Shown here piece by piece: positions 40,801-50,800 of a stretch of DNA of 64,000 nucleotides. The stretch's first letter is position 1, and each line of letters begins with the position of its first letter. The position numbers and the translations under genes were made by a program. The DNA is from Labyrinthula sp. Ha (taxonomy: Eukaryota > Sar > Bigyra > Labyrinthulida > Labyrinthulaceae), in contig JAALGZ010000002.1 of NCBI GenBank assembly GCA_015227615.1, positions 2,046,001 to 2,110,000 of the forward strand. The letters run 5' to 3'. A model generated the notes under the pieces. That model was not told the DNA's origin. It searched no databases and saw only the letters and a program-made list of their open reading frames with translations.

Positions 40801-43800
40801 AGAGCTTAATCTCAACGATGCGTAATTAAAATTTAGGAATCATAATTTACGTCTCAAGTCAAATTATAGGAACAAATACACTGGTTGATTATAACAAACT
40901 TAGATATGGAATAATATTTTTACGACCAATGTGTACACAAAGACAAAAATACTTATGTAATGAATGAAAGAAGCTAATTTAAGTGGTCGTAACTTGAAAT
41001 GAAAACAGTGCAATTGGAATTACAAAAAGGAAAAAGTAGGTTACAACCTTTTATGTAAAATTTTTATTATGTGAGCATACATAGTATAATTGAAACGTAG
41101 ATCAGCAAATTCAAAACCCATGTGTATTTCTGGATCTATAGGGCTGAATCTTTCAATTTTATACCTTTCATCATATTGAGTAAACGGGATACATATATAC
41201 GCATACATTTTCAATTAGCAAATAATCTGACGAATAATAGAATATTTACTTTAAAATATTTGGAATATATATGAATAATTTACTTCTATTGTGATGTTGA
41301 AATTAGGATGTTGCAGGGATTACAAAAGATGATTATAGGTATAATATAAGTGCGAACATTTAGGAAAATCTTCTAAACTAATATAAGTTAAAATATTTGA
41401 TGAATACATTTCCCTTGAAATCAGAGTTTTATAGTTTTTATATGGATAGTAGTGAGAAACATATAACCACACCCTTGAAATAATACTTCGTCAATGTTAC
41501 GTGTCTGATCATGCTCCGATTACCAGAAAATGAAACAGTACCATCAAAAATAAAATTGATACTGCCAAAATATATATTTCGCAAAGATAAGTTTTCTCAA
41601 ACCGCTCACAAAAATACTTAAGATCGTCTTGCTTATCTTAGGATAAATATAACTTAGAATGGAAAGTGCTTAAGCAATAAGAACTGTAATATGAACTTAG
41701 AAAAGAAACAAAGCGTTCGATAAAGCGTTTGATTATTCTAGGACACAACATCTATAGGAATTAATTAAATCCAAATGTCCGGAAATTATTTGAACTTTTT
41801 CCTAGGGATGTTTAATGAGATAATGAAAGTCCTTCAAAAAGAATTTCTTAGAATATCTCTATGGATGACTTAATTCTGTATAAGAAAGCTCAAGACAAAT
41901 CATGAAAATTGATTCCGTTTATTAAGAATATGGTCCGAGTGTTCGAAACATATAAGCAATGATGGGACAGGCAAAATTAATAATATGTTCGGTTCTCAAA
42001 ACCACAGTTCATATCAGCTGAGTATTATTTGAACTAAGTTATATTCTTGAAGCTAAGCAAATTCTTTAAAAAAATAATTTGGACACAAGTCGCGACCTTT
42101 ATGCTATTTTTGGTTAGATATCGACGACAAAAGGTAAAAATAGGATATTTATTGGTATAAAAATCATCAGTTCATGGCGGATCTCTCGATTGATACCAAA
42201 ATTTTAAGTCTATGCTAAGCAAAGTTATTCTAGAGAGAATTTATTATACCTAGAATCCGCATTTCAGTTATCATCCTCTTCGTATCTTCTATCAATTAAT
42301 TAATTTCATATTGTCTTCCAAAACTTTCAGGACACGTGGCTTTACTTGAACTAGATAAACGAACATCTATCTCTTGGATCGTTAACTGATATTCATACCT
42401 TTGACTGACGACTTTCATAATTACTATACCAAAATATTCCGACTATTTTATATTTTATTAGCATAAGAACTTATACTATCCCTTTAAACATATAGACTCT
42501 GATGAACTAGATAAAATTTTCCGGTTAAAATTGAAAACAAAATGTTTAAAGTAATAGAGCTGTAAATGTATACAAAACCTTGTCTCGATCAAAATTTTAT
42601 TCTCAATTTTGTATAATACATTTAGCCGCATTTTAAACAATGAAAATAGGTAATCAATATAATTGACACTTTCTTAAACCACTAAGCTCTTATTAATAAT
42701 ATGTAGGGATGTTCAGCACCAACTGAAAGATGATGAGACCTTGAACACATAAATTACAAAGAATTTCGATCAGCATTTTTGTTTAGTTTGCAATTATTGA
42801 TCTAAAATTGTAAATGGGTATGATCTTCAAGATTATGAATCTTCCAGCTTATTTTCATATTTTCCATTATTTTCGGTATGATACGTTCCTAAACTCATTG
42901 AAAAACATGCAATGGAATTGTTAAACATTTAGCTAAAATATTTCGCAGCTCGATTTTTTAGGTAGAATGAGATATCTTAAAAAATTGTTGGATCGCCGGT
43001 AGCAATTGGATTAAATTCAAGAAAACAGGTGAATGACTACGATACTAGTTAAAGTGTAATAAAATCAATAATTGACCTAGAGTTGCATAGAACCTCGAGA
43101 GAGAATCATGACTTTTGCACATAGAATTGAGAGTGTTAAAAAAACTACAAAATTTGTAGTTTGAGACTTCAGAATGGTTTCCATAATTGTTAATTAGTTT
43201 GGTCAACCTTCACCGATGAAAAATATGTAGCTTTCTTAGATGATTTGCTTGTTCTATCATACACAACTCACAATAAGTATATAAGTTCTTGAATGAACCA
43301 TATCAACCAAGGAGAAGAATAAATGTATTTATGGAGAATAAAACATATGTGAACTATTACAGATAAAATTTTAACTTTAAAAATATCATAGAACATCTCT
43401 TGATACATAATTATCTGTATATCCTTGCATGCAAGTAATGTATTTATTTCATTATGCAAATAAGTATGTATAGGTTTTTGATACTTTTCGTGCTTTGCAG
43501 AACCTTATCAACCTAACCTCCTAGATAAATTGTATTTGGTAGATCTACTAGTTAAGTAATAGGTATCATTGAATTTACGTATTCCCATTGTATTATTATA
43601 GTTCCTTTCCCTGCATCAATAGATGATTGCACAGTATGTTACGTAGTACAAATAGATTAGTATTATTCACTGAATCTTCAACAAATTTTTCAGTTTGTTA
43701 AATTTGGAGTGATTTTCAGAATATTAATAACTGAAAACCCAAAATTTAAATAATTAAATGAATTGCTTTGACAGATCTTCGTTTTCCTAGATATATTTCG

Positions 43801-44847
43801 GGAAGACTCTAAAATATTTATTTCAGCGCCCTAAGACGAACAGGTGGCGTACAAACGTTTATCGAAAATCTTAGGATATAATCTTCTAAAGGTATATTTT
43901 AAGAATTATTACGATTAAAATAAAATCGTAATACATCTCTTAGAGATTTATGTTTAAGCAAGTGAAACCCTTTGCATAATGGTATCCGAACGACTCCTTT
44001 GATGGGTATAGTCTACAATACCAAGTAGTTTACCCGAAACACGAGCACGAGAGCTAACCTTTAAGTCTTTCATTTACAACTACTCGTATATTGTAGAAAA
44101 ATATAGTTAATCTGATACATAGTTGCTTGGCATTATAGCTTACTCCTGTAATTCTTTTGTATTCAACTCTTGTTCTCAGTTTATTTTTCTTGAAATAGAC
44201 GAGATGCATATAACAATTTGTTTTTTATTTCTTAAGTAGAAAATGTGTTGATAAATATATAAAAGTTTGTAGAGATTTGCAGCACTATATTACCTCATTG
44301 CTGGTATGGTACATACCTGTTTGTGCACTTTTGTAATATGGTAGCTATAGTCTGAAATAAAGTATAGCCGTTGAATATTGTAATAACCTAACCGTTAATA
44401 ACCTAATTTAGAAAGCCAAAGGACTATTTATGTAGACAAAATAATAAGTTTATAATAGAAAACATCAGTTTTGGGTAGCTAATACTCAGTGTTGAAAGCA
44501 AGCACTTAGTCTCCTTTGAATTGATTAGCCCTTTGGAAACAATCAGCTTTGTATCACTTCTCTTAGTGGACAGAGCAAAATATAGGGAATTAGATTTTAT
44601 AAAAATATGGCTTTCAAATAGTTTTCTTGCTTTTTTTATGGATGCTGGTTCTCAATTTTAGGAGAAGACTTGGAGTGATGTTATCTCTGCTGGTCTAATC
44701 CCAGAAACTAGGTCGAGAACCATGGAGTTTAACTACACTGTGAAAAAAAATGTTCCCATTAAGGCAGTACTCTACATAAAACTAGAAACCTGTAAAATAA
44801 AAGGTATTTTTAAGACTCGTTATTTTCTTAGTTCTCTAAGTACACAC
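37836..44847. other. 7-kb AT-rich gene desert
   Basis: Very AT-rich, especially about 39.4-44 kb, with stops dense in all frames and no recognisable protein, RNA gene or complete transposon. At the right end, an open frame from 44662 follows an acceptor-like TTTTAG and runs across the junction into the orphan repeat block (see findings). Confidence 0.55.
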
Positions 44848-44870
44848 CTTGTACACGTCTTATATAGTGA

Positions 44871-44885
44871 CGTCATTAGAGGTAC
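44871..44885 (+). promoter_or_regulatory. TATA-like box with adjacent CRE palindrome, copy 2
   Basis: TATATAG followed by TGACGTCA (44878-44885), about 50 bp before the orphan gene's ATG; identical arrangement to copy 1. Confidence 0.5.
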
Positions 44886-44935
44886 ACACTTTGACCGGAA
44901 TAGACAATATATAGTTTTCATACAAAATAGAGAAG

Positions 44936-45766
44936 ATGAAAACTAAGTTGGCAAAACTTAAACGACGTCAAAAGGGCCGAACCTTTGACAAATTAAAGGG
45001 TAAACGCCGACAAATCAGAGATTCTGAAGTGAAAGTAGTGATCAAACAAAGAATCGTGGAAGAAGAATTGGGTCAAGTCTATAGAACGCATCAGAAGTTA
45101 AGAGATATTCCCAAAGGGAAATCACCTGCTGTATTTAACTATCATGATCTTCTAATACCAAGCTTTCTACTTTATCGCTTAATGAAGTTTCAGAGAGCTA
45201 CATCAGTATTAGAAATAAGACTTGACTCAAAGCTTCGCAAACTTTTCCGCACCTTTGATAACATGGTTTTTGATTTACTTTGGAAAACGCTGCTATTGAA
45301 TGAGACGGTTATTATCCTGACAAAAGATGAATATGATTGGGTTGTGTCTTCACTTCAAAAGTTTTATCCCCGTTCATATCGTCTTATTGCAGTGCATATC
45401 TCAATTGCTTCTGTTGCGGATCAGAGTACTGAAATAGGTGAAGATGGTTTAACTGCAAAGGAACGTTTTCTATTGCATTACAGTGGTTCCTATTTCGAAG
45501 GAGAGGATGGAAGACTAACTTCTATTGGATGTAGTGAAGAGCAATATTTGGTGACTTCAGAGTTTTCAAGTTGCTTTCCTCACATCTTCGTCAGAAACAT
45601 TTCTATGATAGGAAAATTCCGATTTGGTAATGTCTATCTTCGATTGGGTTATTTACTTTCAGTATTATCTCAAGAACAACTCAATCGCTATGAAGAGATA
45701 TTTATTGAATCTGCTGTCAGAACTCCTCTCAGCAAAATCAGCTACATCGACTCACACAGGAAATAA
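44936..45766 (+). CDS. Uncharacterised 276-aa orphan protein, copy 2
   Basis: Same length and frame as copy 1 at 8669-9499. Differences are scattered: KA/KV near 35, LAL/PAV near 65, RIF/RTF near 105, IEK/IGK near 225, and four in the last 15 residues (S/P, E/K, Y/H and a neighbour). There are no stops or indels, so the frame is preserved in both. The final part of the downstream GH17 gene lies convergent 227 bp away. The basic N-terminus suggests nucleic-acid binding or nuclear targeting, but no family was recognised. Confidence 0.8.
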   Translation: MKTKLAKLKRRQKGRTFDKLKGKRRQIRDSEVKVVIKQRIVEEELGQVYRTHQKLRDIPKGKSPAVFNYHDLLIPSFLLYRLMKFQRATSVLEIRLDSKLRKLFRTFDNMVFDLLWKTLLLNETVIILTKDEYDWVVSSLQKFYPRSYRLIAVHISIASVADQSTEIGEDGLTAKERFLLHYSGSYFEGEDGRLTSIGCSEEQYLVTSEFSSCFPHIFVRNISMIGKFRFGNVYLRLGYLLSVLSQEQLNRYEEIFIESAVRTPLSKISYIDSHRK

Positions 45767-45781
45767 TAACCTTCTCATTCA

Positions 45782-45851
45782 CTCCAGAAGTTTGTTCTTT
45801 CTTGTAATTTCAATTAAATCAACAACACAAGAAGAACAATACTTCTGGAGC
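45782..45851 (+). other. Stem-loop downstream of orphan gene, copy 2
   Basis: CTCCAGAAGT pairs with ACTTCTGGAG over 10 bp, and GTTCTTTCTTGT pairs with ACAAGAAGAAC inside. The outermost G-C pair of copy 1 is lost (A in place of G). It lies 16 bp after the stop. Confidence 0.6.
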
Positions 45852-45993
45852 AACGACACAACAAATAATTATTCTTTTTACTTAAATAGCTCTGCAGTTG
45901 GATTCTGTTTTGCTATGCTGAAGTGGTATTATTTCATAAATATTTGCTTGAATAAATAAATTAAACTCGTTTACTTTATTTTTTTTCCGTATT

Positions 45994-46992
45994 TTAAGCC
46001 TTGAGGTTACCATTCGCATCCAATACTCCAAAGTGCCTTTCAGTTTCATCTCCAGATTTCAAATTCTCATCAAGTAACTCAAAGACATATGCTCTAGCAA
46101 GCTTACTGCCGGAGAGCCCAGTATTCTCAATCCAACTAATTGCATTTCTCAAATAGTTAATTCCGTTCGAAGGAGTAGCCAAATCATTTCCTGAGCTTGG
46201 CCATCCTGTTTCTCCAACAACAATTTGAAAGTTACTCCTGTATCCAAAGTGACGGTCCAAAGCAGCTCTTGTAGCGCTTACCTGGTTATCTAATAACACC
46301 ATGTCTGGACCAAGTAACGTATCCAAAGTAACACCTTCTTGAATCCCAACAAAGAAAGGGTATGAGTTAACCGTGAAGAAATCAATCTTGTTCACAACGT
46401 TGGTATATGTTGACAGAAAACTATCCTGGAATGTACTATCTGCAACTGGAAAAGAAGTTGCAAAAATTGCCATCGAGAAGGGCACACTTACTGGAAATCC
46501 TGGCAGTCGGCTTCTCAAAGTGTCAATAGCTTGAGAAACTAAGTTACCATCAACTCCATTTGCAAAAGGTTCATTACCAACCGCAATATGAAATTGTGAA
46601 ATGAGGGGATTTAGTTCATTCACAATGTCCACCAACTCGGTAATGAGAGCAGAAGTACCGCCTGCAAAGTCAGCCAATTGAACGTTTGGGATTCCAAGAA
46701 AGATTTCCTCAACTCTAGGAGAGTTTGCGACTTCAACTACCAAGTCTCTTACCGAAGAATCAAAGTCGAAGAACTTCGCGCACGTGAAATCCGCTCCACT
46801 TGCGAGGTAACTTTGAAGTCTATTTTTCGCAGTAACTACCTGTGCTGGAGAGAGCGGGTTAGATTGAAATTTTGTAGACAAATTAATCCCCAATCTTCTT
46901 GAACTAACAACTTGTCCAGCTACATTTCCGAGCAATGCAACGAAACCAAGTGTCCATGCCACAGCAACTTTCTTCATACCCGAACTTTTCAT
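45994..46992 (-). CDS. Glycoside hydrolase family 17 glucan endo-1,3-beta-glucosidase
   Basis: A 332-aa secreted enzyme, the size of a bare GH17 catalytic domain. It hydrolyses beta-1,3-glucan such as storage laminarin or wall callose. An N-terminal signal peptide (MKKVAVAWTLGFVALLGNVAG, entered after a five-residue lead) precedes the (beta/alpha)8 domain. The proton donor is E141 in AVGNEPF and the nucleophile E261 in VGETGWPSSG, both in canonical context. NSYPFF and the C-terminal ERHFGVLDANGNLK also fit the family. No CBM43, GPI tail or membrane segment follows. Single exon. Likely roles are wall remodelling or turnover of storage glucan; the substrate is not resolved by sequence. Confidence 0.93.
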   Translation of the reverse strand: MKSSGMKKVAVAWTLGFVALLGNVAGQVVSSRRLGINLSTKFQSNPLSPAQVVTAKNRLQSYLASGADFTCAKFFDFDSSVRDLVVEVANSPRVEEIFLGIPNVQLADFAGGTSALITELVDIVNELNPLISQFHIAVGNEPFANGVDGNLVSQAIDTLRSRLPGFPVSVPFSMAIFATSFPVADSTFQDSFLSTYTNVVNKIDFFTVNSYPFFVGIQEGVTLDTLLGPDMVLLDNQVSATRAALDRHFGYRSNFQIVVGETGWPSSGNDLATPSNGINYLRNAISWIENTGLSGSKLARAYVFELLDENLKSGDETERHFGVLDANGNLKA

Positions 46993-47419
46993 ATTAAGGT
47001 TTGTTTTATGAAAAAAAAAGCCTTAGAGTGTCACAACCAGCGAACATAGCGGTCCACTTTCTTCTTTATTGCAGGCGACGTAATAGTGTAAGGGTTAATA
47101 TTCTTTTCTCTTTCTAACCCAGCGTTTCGTTTGTTAACTTTGCAACGGTTAATATATTAATCGCAAACCCGACAGTTTAGAAAATGCGGTTGAATTTCCG
47201 TATAACATTTTTCCGTTAGAGTAGAAAAACACCCAAGCTTAACGGACAAAACGTTATACCAAGGACAAGGACAAAAAGAGTTCTCACAAAAAAGTGAGTT
47301 GAGGTAAATATTCGGTCCGAAAGATATTTTCTGCAACCGGAAGATTCTATCCCTTTGCTCGGACTTCTGCAGAACTGGATACAGCGTTGAGATAGGAAAA
47401 AGGATAACTTATATGCTGG
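46993..47419. other. Intergenic between GH17 and bL32m
   Basis: Contains the GH17 promoter. No gene or RNA recognised. Confidence 0.6.
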
Positions 47420-47810
47420 TTAATTCTTATTGAGTCTTTCGTTTGTTAGGAACCTATCTATAGCACCATCTTTGCCTGTAACCCATTTGTTGAATGGAAA
47501 GCAAAACAGACAAAGATGATGAACTTCATGTTTATTCCCACAAGCAGTACAGGTAACTAGGTTATGCTTTCGTTTCAACCATTTGCTTGCATGTCTCATT
47601 CGCTTCCGTGATCTTGTTGTCTAAAAGTTAGGGCATAACATTTTGCAATACCCGTCGTTTGGGAACAGCGAAAAGCAGTCCAGACCAGTTTCCAATTATA
47701 TCATTTAATGATGAATGTGTTCGTAAGCCCGTTTCGTATGATGCATTAGCCAGAGCGAGTTGTGGCGAGGGCTGAAACCCTTGGCGAAGGAAATGTACAA
47801 TCCTGTTCAT
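47420..47810 (-). CDS. Mitochondrial ribosomal protein bL32m, two exons
   Basis: A 119-aa large-subunit ribosomal protein, found by joining 47652-47810 with 47420-47620 across a 31-nt intron (47621-47651) that has a CTAAC branch-like motif close to its TTTTAG acceptor. The join falls inside the hallmark AVPKRRT-T-RSRKRMR of bL32: exon 1 ends AVPKRR and exon 2 starts TTRSRKRMRHASKW. Zinc-ribbon cysteines follow as CTACGN and CLFCF. The first 50 residues (MNRIVHFLRQGF...) look like a mitochondrial presequence extension absent from bacterial and plastid L32. A C-terminal extension (WVTGKDGAIDRFLTNERL) also goes beyond the bacterial length. A plastid location cannot be excluded, but the extension favours mitochondria. 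Confidence 0.88.
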
Positions 47811-50800
47811 TGGTTATTTTATCGATTTCAATCTGAGTCAATTTTGGGCTGATTCCCTGAAAAGTAAACCTCAAAGCAGACAGCGAAAACTCTTAAGCAG
47901 ATGGTAGTTGTGCGCACAAAAGATGTTAAAATTAATAACCTATTCTATAAAATTTGATTTAACAAAGAACCCTAGCAAGCTTATAAATAAATCTGATGTT
48001 TCATTTTAATGTGAGATCAGTGGACTCTGTGTATATAGTTGAAGCTATATATCAGGTCATTGAATCTGGCCTCAGTCCAGTACTCTTTTTGATTGAAGTT
48101 TTTCTGGGAAAAGACGAAAAGCTTAAAATAATGAGTTTTGTTTGCCCCATAATATTTTCTTGGTTGAAAATCTGAAATCTAAACATTTTCTTATTTGAAT
48201 ATCAAAACATTGAAACCCACTCAATAGCTATGAACTAGTACATGAGAAGACAGGACATTAATCTCAAACTCATATAAGCATCTATAAATGGTAGCCATTA
48301 GTTTTATGAGTGCTTCAATGACACGAAAGTTAAATTTTGCTGTTCTTAGAAGCCAACCTGCCCAAATGAGTGATTTACAGGACTTCTTCCAAATCATTAT
48401 GAAGGGAAGTTTCTATGGAAACTTGTACCTAGTATTAGAAAAGTGCGTTATAAAAATACATATTTAAACATAATGTGAAATCTATTTACTCTTAATTTTC
48501 TAAAAATTTTAACTTGATGTATATTATCCCTCTATCTCTGTTTCATAGTTCCACTCGTCCTTCACTCTCCTGCCTCTTGTGTCTGGGTTATCCTGTGGAA
48601 AGAAATTATCAAGTCTGAAAGAACACTATCAATCAAAATTGGTGCTCTATTGTCATTGGTATAGTTTTAGGCCTTTCAATTACTAGTGTGCGTCCTTTGT
48701 AAAGTATTTGCGATTTTCAACTTCCTTTTGTCTTGGTATATTGTAAGGTGGCTCACAATATGAAACACTTATTTTTAAAACTCGAGATTCAACAAAGCTA
48801 ATTTGTTGTTTGTCAGCCTTAGGGTTGTTCACAGGGATAGCAGGATATATCAAGAAATAATATTCCTTCATGTCACCTCTTGACTCTTTCCTGGAATAGA
48901 CAAACAGTTTTTGCTAGTTGCCCAAATGCTCAAGAGTTTGGTTGTATTTCTTAGATTTTTCGGAAGCTTTGAAGTTTTTATGCTTTCTCAGCGACGGAAA
49001 GGTTTTACGACACTATCTCATCTGGTATTTGCATTCGGGTCATAGCTTTTCAATTCTTGTTTGTTTCCCAGTCTATACTTTCATTGTAAGCATCAATCAT
49101 TAGACTATTTTATGAATTTATATCCGACAAGGTGCCTTTTTCTGTTTTTTCAGACTTGAGAGTTCTAAGCTTAACTTTCATTTTTCTGCACATCATCCCT
49201 AATTTTCTGGGCATCCTTTTAACTTTGTGAGCGCCATTTTTAGTTAATACATAGATTCACTGAAAACAAAATATAGTGTTTGAACGAAATTTTGTTTTTC
49301 TCATGGCTCATATAATCATTTTGTGGGTATGAAATGCCTTAGTACATTTAATACACTAAATCCCACAATTTTGTTTATGTCAGTGTTGTATGGGGCATCG
49401 GAAAATTAGGATTAATTTTTTGAGTTCCCATGTATGCAGGAACTTGTAGCCCCGAAAATAGACTTAATGCTCTTAATAAACAGCATTCTCTTGTTTCGTT
49501 CTTTATACTATTGTTTCATATCTACTTCGATGATTATCTCAAGAATGCATAATAATGGTCAGGTAAACTAAACTTCATACTAAATTCTTCTCCAAAGATC
49601 GAAATATTCTACAAACTTAATCGAATGTGACTAGTATTAAAATTTATAACAATGAATTAATATAAGTCACAATAGACCATGAGAACTAAGAACAACGCAT
49701 ATAGGATTTATCAGGTTTTGGCGCAAAATTTTTCTCAAATACAATATTATTACCCACCATGTATTCCCATTGAAAAACCTTTCCATCTATATTATTTGTC
49801 AGAGTATTCGAATAAATATGTGTACTTTAAACCCTAAAAAAGTCTAATTATAAGCGTTTTCTTTGTGTTTACTGATATTTAACAAAACATATGTTCATAA
49901 GTAACATCTTAAAAAAAAACTATATAGACACTCTGATTTAATTCAAACCCTATGGAATAACTAAACTAGATCTTGAAGTTAAATTGTCAAAGTTATCATA
50001 CACCAACTTAGTGAAGTTAAACTAGACACACTCATAAAATTCAAATTTTAAAAATCAGCAAATTTCAAAGTCCTCAAGCATTCGCACTTGCTGGGTTTCT
50101 ATACAACCTTGATCCAGGTAGCCACAACCAAAAGAATAGGAATATTTGGCTATGAAATATTCTTATAGACTTTTAGTTGTTTTTCAATGAAAGGTCATAA
50201 TCGAGGTAAGGTGTGTTTCTACCAACTTAAATAGTACAATACCCGAACAAGCACCACTCTAAATATTCACACAATATCATAAAATAAATACACTGAATAT
50301 TTATATCTAGCAATAAGAATATTATAGCATTTAATTATTCTGTATAAAGCTCATGTCGAAGTTTTCTGTTGAGAAGATCTCACAAACTTAGAAAAAGGAT
50401 TCTGTTTCACGTACACTATTTCTTAGCGGGTAATGCTAGATACGGAAACATAGCAAATAATGGAAACCAGCTGAAAGTACCTGTGTTCTAGATATTCTCT
50501 GATATTTTTTGAGAATACCTTAAGATGATCCCTACTAAGCAGAGCAATGGATATTTAGTGTAATTTAACCTAGCTCTCAACTCAGTCTTAAAGTATTCAG
50601 AAACAGGGTTCAACTGCTGCAAGCTTCCAAAATTCTATTTAATCAATACTTAACAAACGTTTTCATTTGCCAACTGTATATTTTACTGGTCTTGAGGTTC
50701 CTATATATATTTCTTTGCCGTATTCTTACAACATTTATATAAATACATTTTTCAGAAGGTTTGTCCAAAATAGAATATACGAAACCAAAGCAAGATGAAG

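Larger units (their letters stand above)
44848..45922 (+). repeat. Dispersed repeat block, copy 2 (orphan gene with flanks)
   Basis: Matches 8517-9583 in reverse orientation. Similarity begins near the GTACAC repeats upstream of the TATA-like box and ends at GGATTCTGTTTTGCTAT. Here the block stands alone, without the neighbouring inverted-arm sequence, so it moved or was copied independently of the large duplication. Confidence 0.85.

Noticed and set aside
48683-48871. 62-codon minus-strand frame (MKEYYFLIYPAIP...)
   Set aside because: Protein-like composition but no family and no joinable exons found.
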